Source: Apostichopus japonicus (Eukaryota > Echinodermata > Holothuroidea > Aspidochirotida > Stichopodidae). Taken from it: a DNA stretch of 64,000 bases. Of this stretch, positions 50,701 to 62,715 are shown one piece after another. The notes below the pieces were generated by a model. The model saw only the letters and a list, made by a program, of their open reading frames with translations, did no database searches and was not told the origin of the DNA. Within the stretch, counting starts at the first letter, position 1. Every line of letters begins with the position of its first letter. The translations under genes were made by a program, and so were the position numbers. The stretch lies in the NCBI RefSeq assembly GCF_037975245.1, contig NC_092578.1:4992501-5056500 (forward strand). The letters run 5' to 3'.

Positions 50701-53700
50701 CAAGTTTATTAGAAATATATTGCTCAGCCTCATCCAACACAAACCTAGGGGTCAGCCCCTTGCACAAAGCAACTGAATGCACTTTAGGATAAATTAGCAC
50801 TTACTGTAAGCTGTGAGGCATGAGATTTAAATCTATGATTGGACCAAGCTTAACTGCATACATTGCTACTATTCTGCAAGCACTAACAAAACTTTTGCAG
50901 ATTAGGAAACGTTTCAGTAATAATCAAATTATGCAAATTGAGACATTCAAATTATGCAAATAGAGACATTATAATATACATGTATATATTTTGGGATGTA
51001 CATTTTGGGATGTAACTTGTATTTTCTGTAGATACCAGATACTATATAGAAGTTTGTATTTTCTATATACCAGATACTATATAGTAACTTGTATTTCTGT
51101 ATACCAGATACTGTATTCAATAACTTTACCTTTAACAGTTTTGGTCTAACACATACAGAACTGTACTGCACACCATTTTCACTGTATGAGTAACTATCCA
51201 TTATAGTCTATTATTCTGGTTTTTATCCATTTATGGAAAGTTCTTTTATTACTTCTGGCCTTCAAAGTTCATTGTCACCTCACATATTTTGTCCTGTCAA
51301 AGTACTTTGTAGGGTGAAAAAAATTTCATTATGATATTCCTTAAAATAACCCATTACAACATACCGAACAACTCCTGTACTATATGTACAATACTATACA
51401 CTGTACTGTTAGTAATATTACTAATTTTAAAAGTAACAATGCACTTTATAAATTACACTACCAGTGATTAATTTTCAACAAAGACAAATTTTCAACAAAG
51501 CAAATCTTCTTACTGTAAGTTCTATAGGTCAATGGATTTCAAAACAAGTTGCAAACTGTATTTTTCAAATATGAAGCTATTGTCATGTATAGTATTCAGC
51601 GCCCCCATAGACATATCATTGTCATTTGTTGGATTTACTATGCAAGTTTAAAGATGTGTACTGTACGTAGCAGGTTTCTACACAGGAACCTCGATTTTTA
51701 TAAGACCAAAAATGCGGCGACTTCCAATCTGCTACACATACAGTACAGTATATGCCTCCTTGCACACACACATCAATATTGTCAGTATAAATGAGGAGAA
51801 ACCAATAAAATTTTCATCCACTGAGTTTAGGCTATTTTTCTTCATTTCTAGTGTCAGTGATTAACAATTTAATAAACAGATTTAGAGCATGCGTTGCGCA
51901 TACAGTATATATCCTACATATTATACTGCATACTGTATTAGTGACTGTATTAGTTTACTTTAGTCGGACGTAGTATTGATTGTCAGTGTTAAGTTGTGTG
52001 CTCTATGGGTCTACAGGAACCATAAGGTGTGAAAAACTGGTAATGGCAACACAGGAGGTCACATTTTGATATTTGTCATTGTGGCAAGCTTGTGTTTTAC
52101 TGTACATATGGTAGGTCACTCCTTAAATGTACATACAGCACAGTACAGTACTGTACCCTAAAGGTTGCCTAGCTTGAATTATTAGCATATTTGGGAGCAA
52201 GTTTGATGAAATTACGGGCCTTGGAATAATAAGAAAGGGGGCAAAAAATGTTCCATGATTCACAAAGTTCCACCGTTTGATCATTTTACTGCCAATTATG
52301 AAAATCTGGAAGGATTTTCACCCATTGAGACATTTAGTTGTCTGACTTGGAATGGAAACCATTTCACAATTTCTGAGGCATTGTAAACTTGAGGGCTACG
52401 CCCATGTATGTACGTGTACATGTATGCCCTTAAAAGTTTAATCAGCTAGATCGAGATCTGTATTTATTATGCAAGTCATTCCAAGTATTGCAAAAAAGGC
52501 TATTTTTGTCTAGTAATGAATTGCAAGTCGAAGTATTTCTTTTGTTCATTGAAAGAAAAAGAACTAAAGTTGCGAATGATTTGTCCGGACAATCTGTGTA
52601 GGAGGAAAGTTTTTATTAGTGATTACATTAGTTTTGATCACCAGTTTGTTCTTGTTCACTGGTTCTGTACATGCTTAATGAAACGTACTTAAATGATTTT
52701 TGAAAAGATTTTGTTTCTAGAATAAAATATTTGGTCAGTTTATATTAAACAGTACAGTGTATGTCTATCCAAATTACATTAGTATAGTATAGTGTTTCAC
52801 AGTACAGAAGTTGTTGGTGTGTTTCTATCCAAATTAGGGGCGAGTCAAATTAACTTTACCAAGAGCATCGTCACTTGGTCCATTTCAGTTTCATATTAAA
52901 CGCCTTTGTAGCAAATGCGAGGTTAATTTTGCTGACTGTCACTCACCACTTAGTGACAGCAATGTTTACCCTTCCCCTCTTAATTACTTTGTTTTTCATG
53001 TGCAGCAAAACATACAGATATAGCCATTTAATTATGAACTATGAACACATATATATCTATAGTTAATGTTGCATGCAGAAGATGATAAATCAATATTCAT
53101 TTCATTAAAGAGGGAGAGAGAGAAGTTAAAAGAGGAGACCAAACCTAAAAGTTGTTGCAAATTTTTACAAGTGTAATATATGTACAATTATATCTATCTA
53201 TACTGTATATATCCCTGTAGTGTCTCCATGTGTAGAAAATTTCAAAGAGTGTGGAAGAAATTCTTATCCAGACCCTTTGGGCCTTTAAGTTCTCTCGGTG
53301 TAAGACAAGAAAACCTGGGGGAGAAAAAATCTGGAAATATTAGCCGTATTTTCTGTGTAAATTGTGTCATGTTTTGTTTGAATCAACTGTGCATCATGAA
53401 TGTGTTATAATGCAGTACTTAAAGTATTATTATTACTGTCTTGTTCAAGGCCAAGGTCCTCTCACACGACTTTACAACTTAACCTTGGTCTTTGGTAACT
53501 TGTCACACTTACACACCAAAGTGTGCACAAGTCGAACAATCTCTCCTGGGGAACCACAGTGCACCACAACCGTGTGTCCCCTGGGAGACTTCCCATAGGG
53601 TGCAGCCACAATCCGGCGCACGCAACTATATTTACAAGATACCTCGCACGTCCCCATTTATATACTGTACCTAGGTGAAGAGAGGCAATGGCGATAAAGT

Positions 53701-56323
53701 GCCTTGCCCCCAAGTACACAACACAATGATCTGGCCAGGGCTTGTACCTGTAATGCTTGAATCACAAGTCCGATGCCTTAGCTAATTGGCCATGACGCAT
53801 GGTATGCTTGTACATACAGCGTTAAAAAAATCATTCCTTTCATTTCATTTTCGCTTTGTTTTTTTACCCTAGGTTTGAAAGGGGCAAGATTTACACCTAC
53901 ATCGGCGAAGTGGTGGTGTCCGTCAACCCCTACAAGACCATGGATATCTACGGCGATGACATGGTAGAACAGTACAAGGGGAGGGAAATCTACGAACGGC
54001 CGCCTCACATATTCGCCATCGCCGATGCCGCCTACAAGTCCATGAAGAGGAGAGCGAGGGACACGTGCATCGTCATCTCAGGTAGGGAGGAAAGGTTACG
54101 ATAATATGTAAATTATAATGCAAACAAATATTCACAAGATCTCCCTTTTCACAATCGAGACCGACGTATCTCGATTCTTATATTGACGGGAGAATAAAGT
54201 TTCCGGTAATTACTTGAATCCCCTGAAACGTACCTACAGTGACTCCTGTGACATCTATGCCCCCGATGGATCAAATAGTAGGATTTATAGAAACTGTATG
54301 GAGTAGTTACTGTACAATGCATGTATATACCAGTGTATATATACTAAGAATACGCAAAGTACAGTACAGGTCTATTTGCATTGCTATGTACTGTAGAATA
54401 TTCCTTACAACCGGTGGTCCACAGATTGGCTTTATTTTAAGTACTTCACTCGCTCTCCTCACTTTCCTGTCTCCCCACGAAACCTGCACTCTCGTTCTAC
54501 CCTGTGTTTGTTTAAAGCCGTCGGTATTAGACCGGTTTTAGCAGCGTGCCTCTCCCGGTGATTGACCCATTCCCGGTCCGCGGTCCCCTCCTCTTCTCTT
54601 ATGGTCTCGATCGTCCACTTTTGTCTTTTTTCTAAGGTGAGAGCGGATCCGGTAAGACCGAAGCGTCAAAGGTCATCATGAGGTACATCGCAGCTGTGAC
54701 CAACGTCCGTCAGCAGGCCGAAGTCGAAAGGTACTCCACGGTGTATATTGATTACTTCCTTCAAAGTTAGTGAATGTTAGTTCTAGAATCCCTCTCGAGC
54801 CGTATCGATTAGCATCCGAAAGGATATTAGATTTGACACATGAACTTGATATCTTTAGACATATAGAGATATGTCTACTCTCATCAAATTTCTCTACTCA
54901 GGCACGGAACATCATCGTTCTAAAACCTGTCATAATTGTTGTTCAGTGAATGCCTGCAATGTTAAGATTGGGAACATAACGTTCCTGTAAAACTTATATG
55001 TCATTTGAAACTGCTTTCGGAATTGTGGTGTTTCAGGTTTTAGATTGTTTAGGAGATGTCGACACGAGGTTAGCCTGCAAAGTTTCCGTTCAATGAATAT
55101 TCTTTAAAACAGAAAAGATCAAGTTTAGACCACAACTGAGGAATTTTTGTTCCCTGTGAAATGCTCATATTTGAGATCTTTGGTGGGATATATGAGATTT
55201 TCCATATCGATATCATCATGTATCTGGCTTTGTTTTGAATGATATTGTAACCTTTTTGATCAGTGTCAAGGGTGTTAAGTGAGAGGCCTTTTGTTTGGGG
55301 GAAAAACTTGTAAGTACTTTTTATGGGGTTGTAAAGCTCAAATTTCAGGATGTTGTTGAATTAAGGGAGTGAGAGCAAAAATTCTGTATTATGTTTAAAA
55401 TTTTGACAAGATTGTAATCATGCAATAACAGGTTTAAAAGCCAGCATACTTGTGCACGATATCGCCAGTTGTTACAGACGTGACAAGAGGCACGCATTAT
55501 TTACAACTGGTCACATCTATGAAGGCCTACTGTATGTGAAGGCCGAATACTACCCACAGAGACTGCACGGTTTCTCAGTTAGGACCCAATTAAGTTGGCA
55601 AAACAGTAGATCTATTGTAATACTTTTACCAACACTAATATGTTTTGCAATTATGGAACTGTGGGTTGAAAGTGAAGGCTGAAAAGTAAATGCAGGGTGA
55701 AATAGAAATGAAATTGATATATCTCAGGTGGTCCTGTTCATTTAAAGTTACTACATTCTATGTGTATTTGAAACACTCTGAACTGCTACTTTAATTACAG
55801 CTTTCTATAGACTTTGGTACTTCCCCCCCAAAAAAAAAACAAACATTTATGACTTCTTCTTTATTGATTACAACCAGTGAGCATTTACATATGTTAATTT
55901 TCAATTCACTGTTTGTAAACTCTTTTTTCTTTATTGGTTATAATCAATGACACGAGTGTCCTTTTCTAATTGACTTGACATTCAGTATTATCAATGTGAG
56001 TCACAATATTACTGTCAGTCTAGTTTGATTAAATCTCAAGCTTTTTTCTTTATACTCATTTTTTTTTAGTCCTTAAATGGTTTTGGCGGGGAGGTTTTGG
56101 GGGGTGTAAAGAGATCGGTGAGTCACCTCAGATATGATCCCTTCCTCACATTCACAGAGTGAAGAATATTCTAATCCAATCAAACGCTCTCCTCGAGGCT
56201 TTTGGGAATGCCAAAACCAACCGGAATGACAACTCCAGTCGATTCGGGAAATACATGGATATCAATTTTGACTTTAAAGGAGATCCCATCGGAGGCCACA
56301 TTAACAATTACCTTCTAGAAAAG
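47672..56323 (+). CDS. MYO1D: Unconventional myosin ID, N-terminal part of the motor domain (4 exons; 3' end beyond the window)
   Basis: The coding exons are 47672-47766, 53873-54081, 54637-54730 and 56158-56323; together they encode 188 residues. The reading frame closes across all four junctions (phases 2, 1, 2, 0) with GT donors and AG acceptors. The protein starts with an acidic segment ending [11 protein letters not shown], then the myosin-head start ([12 protein letters not shown]), the P-loop GESGSGKT (about residues 102-109), and switch [13 protein letters not shown] (154-165), followed by the conserved [11 protein letters not shown]. The sequence follows vertebrate MYO1D almost residue for residue through exons 2 and 4. 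Class I myosins are monomeric actin-based ATP-driven motors that bind calmodulin on IQ motifs and membranes through a TH1 tail; MYO1D and fly Myo31DF act in left-right chirality. The relay, converter, TEDS site, IQ motifs and tail must lie downstream. MYO1G is the nearest alternative in vertebrates, but in an invertebrate a single ID-class gene is expected. Confidence 0.96.
48638..48735. mobile_element. Transposon-end-like fragment with CCGCCCAGCACT repeats
   Basis: It begins CAGGGATGTGCCCACGCTGG, a hAT-like terminus. It contains two CCGCCCAGCACT copies and a diverged third (CTGCCAAGCACT). No matching right end was found, so it is probably truncated. Confidence 0.35.
49514..49671. repeat. 21-bp minisatellite in MYO1D intron 1 (TTGCTATGCAAAATGGGCAGC)
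   Basis: Seven full units and one partial. Two units read ATGCAAAT, the perfect POU/octamer site; the rest are one base off. The period of 21 keeps a frame open by chance. Confidence 0.95.
50927..50969. promoter_or_regulatory. Two octamer sites ATGCAAAT in MYO1D intron 1
   Basis: Tandem AAATTATGCAAAT segments, each followed by GAGACATT, give two perfect octamers about 1.3 kb downstream of the minisatellite that also carries them. Function is inferred from motif only. Confidence 0.3.
51014..51117. repeat. Three-unit tandem repeat (35-38 bp) in MYO1D intron 1
   Basis: Units share CTTGTATTT-TCTGTA and TACCAGATACT with TATATAG. Confidence 0.85.
53437..53798 (-). mobile_element. tRNA-derived SINE (tRNA-Thr-like head) antisense in MYO1D intron 1
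   Basis: On the minus strand a tRNA-like head starts near 53798: A-box-like TGGCCAATTAG (53782-53792) with one mismatch, an anticodon loop CTTGTGA giving TGT (Thr), and a decayed B box GGTACAAGCCC (53738-53748). The body that follows, GGGGGCAAGGCACTTTAT then CCATTGCC, resembles SINE bodies I know from deuterostome genomes. The 3' end runs into TAATAATAATAC. No clear target-site duplication was found. The head lies only about 75 bases upstream of MYO1D exon 2. Confidence 0.6.
53873..54081 (+). CDS. MYO1D: MYO1D coding exon 2 (residues 32-101, start of the motor core)
   Basis: The exon is bounded by a long polypyrimidine tract ending CCCTAG and by the donor G|GTAGGG. It encodes [20 protein letters not shown] and continues to the [11 protein letters not shown]...DTCIVIS helix leading into the P-loop. 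Its base composition is clearly more GC-rich than the flanking introns. Confidence 0.97.
54082..54636 (+). other. MYO1D: MYO1D intron 2 (555 bp)
   Basis: GT...AG bounded, with a pyrimidine-rich 3' end. No embedded feature is recognised. Confidence 0.9.
54637..54730 (+). CDS. MYO1D: MYO1D coding exon 3 (P-loop exon, residues 102-132)
   Basis: The exon begins after TTTCTAAG and completes the split Gly codon to give [21 protein letters not shown]108 and T109 are the nucleotide-binding Lys and Thr of the Walker A motif. The donor is AG|GTACTC. Confidence 0.96.
54731..56157 (+). other. MYO1D: MYO1D intron 3 (about 1.4 kb)
   Basis: GT...AG bounded. It contains a 76-codon ORF (55452-55682) with no recognisable domain, which I treat as chance. 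Confidence 0.88.
56158..56323 (+). CDS. MYO1D: MYO1D coding exon 4 (switch I exon, residues 133-188)
   Basis: The exon begins after TTCACAG and encodes [20 protein letters not shown], then [12 protein letters not shown] (switch I) and the [15 protein letters not shown] strand. The donor is the consensus AAG|GTAAGT in phase 0. The next exon should begin with an SRV-like sequence; I did not find it before the window ends. Confidence 0.97.
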
Positions 56324-56647
56324 GTAAGTAAAGGATTCAGGGGTTTGGGGGGTTTGGGATTTAGGAACTAATTTCATGCTTTTTGCTGCAGACCGTCTGG
56401 TGGGTCGTAAACTAGATGCAAACTGCTGTGTGTCTGTCAATCTTTCTGTCTGTTGGTTAATCTATCTGTTTGTGTTACAGCCTGTCACTCTCGTGTGGCT
56501 GGTTTTATACTTTCAGTTATTCGTTTAATTAGATGGCGTCATCAAGAAACTGATAGAGGGGTTTGATTGACACCATCCATATTGATTAAAAAATTTGGAA
56601 CAAAGTTACCAATAATGTGAAGACCCTGGGATCCCCCCAAAGAATGT

Positions 56648-56682
56648 ATACATATATACGTATATATATATAGATATATCTC

Positions 56683-56729
<47 letters not shown>

Positions 56730-56762
56730 TATATATCTATATATCTATATATATATATATAG

Positions 56763-56793
<31 letters not shown>

Positions 56794-56890
56794 GATATAT
56801 ATATACATATATATATAGAGAGAGAGAGAGATATATATATATATAGATATATATATATATATAGATATAGATATATGTAGAGATATAGAG
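56648..56890. repeat. TA/GA-rich microsatellite block in intron 4
   Basis: About 240 bases of TATATAGATA, (TA)n and (GA)n. Confidence 0.95.
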
Positions 56891-59800
56891 AGAGACTTTA
56901 CAGTTCCATATCATGCGAGGTTGTAAAGAAATAATTTTTCCGTATCATCCTCATAACACATTAGATTGCTGAACTACTGTACCTTACAAGCAAATAAAGT
57001 ACTGTATCTGCTCATATTCACATTGAAACTTACACCATTGATTGGTGAATATGACCATTTTAAGTAGACCGCACTATAAGAATTGACTCCAACTCTTGTA
57101 GTAGAGTGAGCAATCTAATCTATTGACGTTAAGATTATTTAAGTAAAAAGCAAATGGCTCGTCACCGGTATATCGCCCTGACCTTTTCGTCGAATTTGGT
57201 GATTTACAGTATAAGGATGGGCCGTTTCCTTTTGTTGTTCTTGTTTCGGCTTTACGCGGGGAGTAATAGCAGGAAGGCATTTTAGTGAGATAATAGCAAA
57301 GTCGCATCCCCAAATAGGAAACATCGAAGGCGTTTGTCGAGTTTTAGCTGGTGAAATATCCATGACCAAATATTATTATTCTTATTACTGTGTAACATGT
57401 ACTGTACTAACAGTAGGTCACTATGACATCATAGGAAATGGGTATTTAATGGATATTTCTTCTTGGTCGTCGGGTGCGATCTTTTAGTTTAGAGGATCAG
57501 GCATAAACCAAATACGAGGCCTTGTTGGTTAAAAAGTTGCTATTCTAGTCGAATTTACAAATTGTGACTGCTCTAAAAGGTAGAATAATATAAAATGTAT
57601 TTCCAGGGTTTTAAGTAAAGGTTCTTAGCTGGGCGGGACCGACCAGTCCAGGCAGTGCCAGAGGGCCCGGAGCAATCAGGGGTCAGCCATAGATCCCTGG
57701 CAGCCTCCTAATCAAATCCGATATTTAGTACATTTTGTGTACATTTGTTTAAGGATGGAAGTTGGACTGGCGAGAGAGGGGGGGTTTGATTGAGTGGGGG
57801 AAGTTTTGGTTACAGAGTCTCAAATTTTTGCTGTTCTGACAAAAAATAGAGGTAGTAAAATGCTTTAGTTTTGCTTGAACCGATTGAGTTCATTCGTTGG
57901 TTGATGTATCCTTTATCAATGAACCAATTCATTTACTAGCCAATGACCATGTCGATTTCAATATTCGTTTTAATATCGTATTATTAATTGACCAGCAGTC
58001 AACAATGTCAGTTGTCAATGGGCTTAATTGCCTTCAATTAAGCCACCACTAATTGGATCTGGGTAATGTTGTTCAAGGTTATTTAGAGGATGTGAGAGGT
58101 AAGGATCCTTTGCTGAAGTGAGAGAGGAAACCCAGATTGACTGTTACAGGAGGTTATCATTGGATGACTTTAGGCAAAAGAAATTTTGCTCCGTGGCGAC
58201 AATGACAACGAGGAAATGCTGAATGAAATGAACTGGCAACAGTCACAGATTTAAGTCCTAAATACTGTATTTTTGTTGTTGAAGAAATTTTGCTCAAAGT
58301 CAAAGTGGCTGGACTACTAAGGTTAGCAAAGAATGTTATAGAAATAGCACATCCATCTGTCCGTCCATCCGTCCATCTGTTCGACAATCCATCCATCCAT
58401 CCATCATCTGTATTTTATATGATAGTGATGCTTGTGATGCCCAACTCACCAAAATAGTTATCAAAACTCTCCGATCAATAACATTGTACCTCCTTCCCCC
58501 ACTCCCCCATTCACCCACTCCCTAAATCAGAAATGCCCCTCTAGTTCACTACCTTTTTGACTGCTATACTCCTCCGTAATTTAAAGTGTTCAAACTGTCA
58601 ATCCAAAACAGTAAAGTTGTTCGCAGTTTATTGATATTAATTTTGCAAACTTCTGAGACATTTGCATTACGTCATCCTTTAGGTGGACTTTAAAATAACA
58701 GATTATATTGTACTTGTGAGTATACCCGTACCATGCAGTATTAATCTCTCCTATTAATGAGTATACAGTAACTCCAGATTTAGACCGTATGTTCTGTACA
58801 GCACTAAACTGTTTGAGTGTTTAGGTCCAAGAGTCCAAGATTAATGGAAGTGCAAACTGTAGTTAATCAAAAGTAAAGTATCTTGGGTGATATCTCTATT
58901 GACATTCTAAGTTACTATTTGAATGGATTTGGGGTGTTTTGCATAATTCGTTAAACATTCAGCTAAAATTAATCACCTCATCCCACTTTAAATCAGTTTA
59001 TTGGATCAGTAGGAGGGAATGTGGATTTTTGGGATTTTGTAAGGAGTTCAAATATTTGAAGGGAAGGTTGGTGAACAAAGGTTTGGGAACTGAGCATTGA
59101 GATGGTCTTATTAATCTGTTACAATGTTTAATGATAGAAATTGCTTGCTTGCAGTGAAAGTATCCAAAACATGTTACTCTCTGGTAACTACCATGGGTGG
59201 ACTTTGTAAAATGTCTATATTTGCAACATCTATAGTGTAAATGGCCTTTGTTTTTCTTCTTATGTTTACACTGTTGTAATGTTCTGCCTCAATGATACAC
59301 AGTACCATATGGTTGAAAATAATCCTGTAGGTTCCAGGATTGCTAGTGCAGTGACAAAATGAGATCAGAATTTAGATTCTTTTTGGACTTTGGAATGTTT
59401 ATCCCAATGTTTACCTTCCGTAGAGAGAGAGAGAGAGCTGTTTGCATTTTTAGTGAACAGATTATTGTTTCCCAGATACAGTAGGATTATTAATGATGTC
59501 AGAGAGAAAAAAACGATCATTTTTAGAATCGCTACAATTATTAGATTCGACTCAACTCTCTTCAAGTGGGATGAATAATAGGGCGTTGTTTGGACAAATG
59601 GAAGTAGGTAACTTACAGAGCAATTTGAATGACAGTACTTCATTGGTTTGATACTGTAATAGTATATCAAATGATATTGCCATGGTAGGGACACGTTACT
59701 TTAATTTAAAACTGACGAGATATTCAATATTGATATCTTTAGTATACTTTAATATTTTCAAATTTGACCTCTAACTAATCACTGTACAGTAATTATATGT

Positions 59801-61596
59801 TTCCTTTATGTAGTTCTTATTCTTTATAAATTTATATTTAAACTGGAATAAATTTAGAGAAATAGATTAATTTTTACTCAAAAATTGAAGTAGTTGAAAG
59901 TGTTTTCATTGTGCCACAGTGTAATGCAGGTCCCCACGTTAAACTGAAAATAACCAGGGAATATTACCTCCTCGTAAGGTAACACATACAGTATATACCA
60001 AATTTTGGAGGCGATTATCGTTTAGTTGAAATGTACTGCAGACCAACTCAAGAACAGATAGGGTTTTTGTGATTTACCGTAGGTAGTTTTTGCTTTATTT
60101 CGTTTATTTATTTTAATCGCAATATACAATTATTATATAATACGTGATAATGAAAATTAACAATTAGCATAAGTAAACAAAAGAAAAAGGAAGCTGATGT
60201 GGCTAGTAAGCATTCCTAGTCCGGCCCTTTAACTGATATTTCCTTCATCACTTACACACAATAGATTATGAAAAATATGGATATATGACTCTTTGGCATT
60301 TAGCTTGAAAATAAATTAACAAATTATTGCTAGTTTAATGCCAATCATTTTAATCCAAATATGGTGAGTCAACTCACATACTTGATCAAATAGATTTCTT
60401 TAATTACTTCTTAAAATAGATGAATTATTAGAGTCACTTCTTATACCGATATTATCAAGAGAGTTCCAGAAAGAAACTCACATTACTCCCCGAGTCAAAA
60501 GTGTCCCATCGGTGTATGGTTGGAGATAATCATCATCTTCCCCGTGTAGGATAAGGCGATGACAACTATTCGGGGATTCCTGCATAGTATACTCTGTTTT
60601 CCCTTCATCTGGGATCTTTTACATATTCATAGTTGCATTTTTGAGAAGGCTGGCGGCAGGTTCTTGCGGTGTTTCATCGCAGAACGGATCTCCCAGCTAC
60701 TGTATGCACAGTAGGCAGGTCATAGAGGCCATAGTAGACTAGACGAAGTTATGAGTCACCCGGAGATCTTTCTCGAGCGATAAATGAGACTCAGATTTTA
60801 AATACTCGCACGAAGGGTGGGAGAGGTACAGTAGTCATCGGGGAGCAATGGGAGAGTCAGCAAATAGTTATCTGGGATGAAATCTGAGAGGAACAACCAG
60901 CAGGTGTTGCCTTGTTTGTTCTGTAGTTCAATGTTCATGGATGTTTAAATGTCCTTCGATTAGCTCTCAGACCTGTACAACATACGTCTGGGATGTATCA
61001 AATGGATGGCTATAAGACGAAACGATGATCAGCTTTTAGCATCCACAGATGTTTAATTTAGTCTTTTTTGGTTTCGATGATAAATCGTAATCTTTGCATT
61101 CATGATGGCGTATGTGTGTGTGTGTGCGTTGGTGACGCCCAACTTGCAAACATGATATCTCACAAAGGGAATGTTGGACCAACTTTATATTTGGTGTGTA
61201 CAACAACCACAATGAGTACAAGAAGCCTATTGTTTTTGGTGTGAGGTCAAACTCTGGAAATCATTTAAACATGATACCCTATCACATGGTAGATATCAGG
61301 ACATTTATATGATAATAGCTGTTTTCTGGTGAATAAGCAAAAGTCTATTGCAATGAAGTAATCGAAACTTCAATGCATTTTTGCATTCTGGTTTAGTAAT
61401 GGCAGGGAATTATAAGAGTCCATTTTACCAACATATTGCAGATGAAAAAAAATTATATCAAAAATCCTATTACAGTGCAGTGCAGGTTGTGTGTTGGCTT
61501 AGTATTCTTAATGTCATTTTCAAATGTTACAGGAAATGGGCTTTAATAACAATCTTACACTTGTCTTTCTTGGAAATGTTGAATGCTGATAGCCAA

Positions 61597-61621
61597 AGGG
61601 GGGGGGGGGGGAGGGGGGGGG
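61597..61621 (+). repeat. Poly-G tract
   Basis: Two long G runs split by one A; a quadruplex candidate on the plus strand. Confidence 0.8.
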
Positions 61622-62489
61622 AATTGTAAGTGATATTTTTCCAACATGTGGAAAAGGCTAAATATGATTAAATTTCAAATGAAGGGAAGGATGTACGGTA
61701 TGGATACTTACAGGAACTTTCCTTTCCGGGTGGTTTTGGAGAAATACAGTAATTATGAAAGGATTTTTTTGGACATCAGTATGTACAGAGTCTATTATCA
61801 ATGATTTAATTGTTGCCAACACTAAACAGTACAACTACTGTAGGGTCACAGCCACCAACACTAACACTTATCACATTGTATGTCTGTCCATTAACATTAT
61901 GGCATGAACGAAAAAGATTGCAATAATGCTTTTGTTATATAAAATCTGAATAAATCTATTTTTGTAATGACTGTAGTCTTGTACATTATGTGTCTCTTTT
62001 CTTTGAAGTTATTGTTAAATTGCAACAATACTAGCCGCAATCAAATCCTACGGTTTATACCGTAATAAGAACACCACACTGTGTTTGATCAACTACCGTA
62101 ACATGCATTGGATGTTACAGTGTCTGTCGTATTCTCACTGACTTGCACGTTCGTTGTTTAAACTGTGAGCTGGCCTTTCATCCTTTCATCAGATAGAAAG
62201 GACAGACGACTCAAGAACAAAGTAAATGTATATCTGATTCATGTTTATTCAGCTGTACGTCTCTTCTGATGATAAATTATGAGTTGCAACGACAAAGTTT
62301 TAAGTTTCAGAGCCTCTTACTAAAGTACTAAGTTTACTGTGGCATCCAGTAGTCTTCATGGGTTAAACTAAATACAGTATAGCTGTTTTGTCAGGGCCCC
62401 ATGGAAGGCCTGGGCAGGGGTGATTAATTAATTTTTTTAATTAATTAAACTCTTTAACAATGTTTTTACCAAGCTCTAATGGCAAAGGC

Positions 62490-62715
62490 ATGTTACTCAT
62501 TAAAAAATTTGAAATTTCCTTAAAGCAGGAATACATCTTAAGTTTCGATTCAACTACTGTACTGTAAATATTACCTTTGCTATCATTGCTACTCATTAAA
62601 AAATTACCGTTGCTATATTACCATTGCTACTCATTAAAAAATTTGAAATTTCCTAAAAGCAGGAATATATACATCTTAAGTTTCGATTCAACTACTGTAA
62701 ATATTTCCATTGCTA
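62490..62715. repeat. Local direct duplication (about 100 bp, two copies)
   Basis: TTACTCATTAAAAAATTTG through AGTTTCGATTCAACTACTG occurs twice, with a third partial TACTCATTAAAAAATT in between. Confidence 0.85.

Larger units (their letters stand above)
47767..53872 (+). other. MYO1D: MYO1D intron 1 (about 6.1 kb)
   Basis: GT...AG bounded. It contains a hAT-like end fragment (48.64 kb), a 21-bp minisatellite (49.5 kb), two further octamer-like sites (50.9 kb), a three-unit tandem repeat (51.0 kb) and an antisense SINE (53.4-53.8 kb). No other coding exon is recognised. Short ORFs inside are not conserved-looking. Confidence 0.85.

Noticed and set aside
57640-57720. GC-rich patch with AGGGCCCGGAGC and TCCCTGGCAGCC
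   Set aside because: May be a transposon end, but no terminal repeat or target duplication was found.
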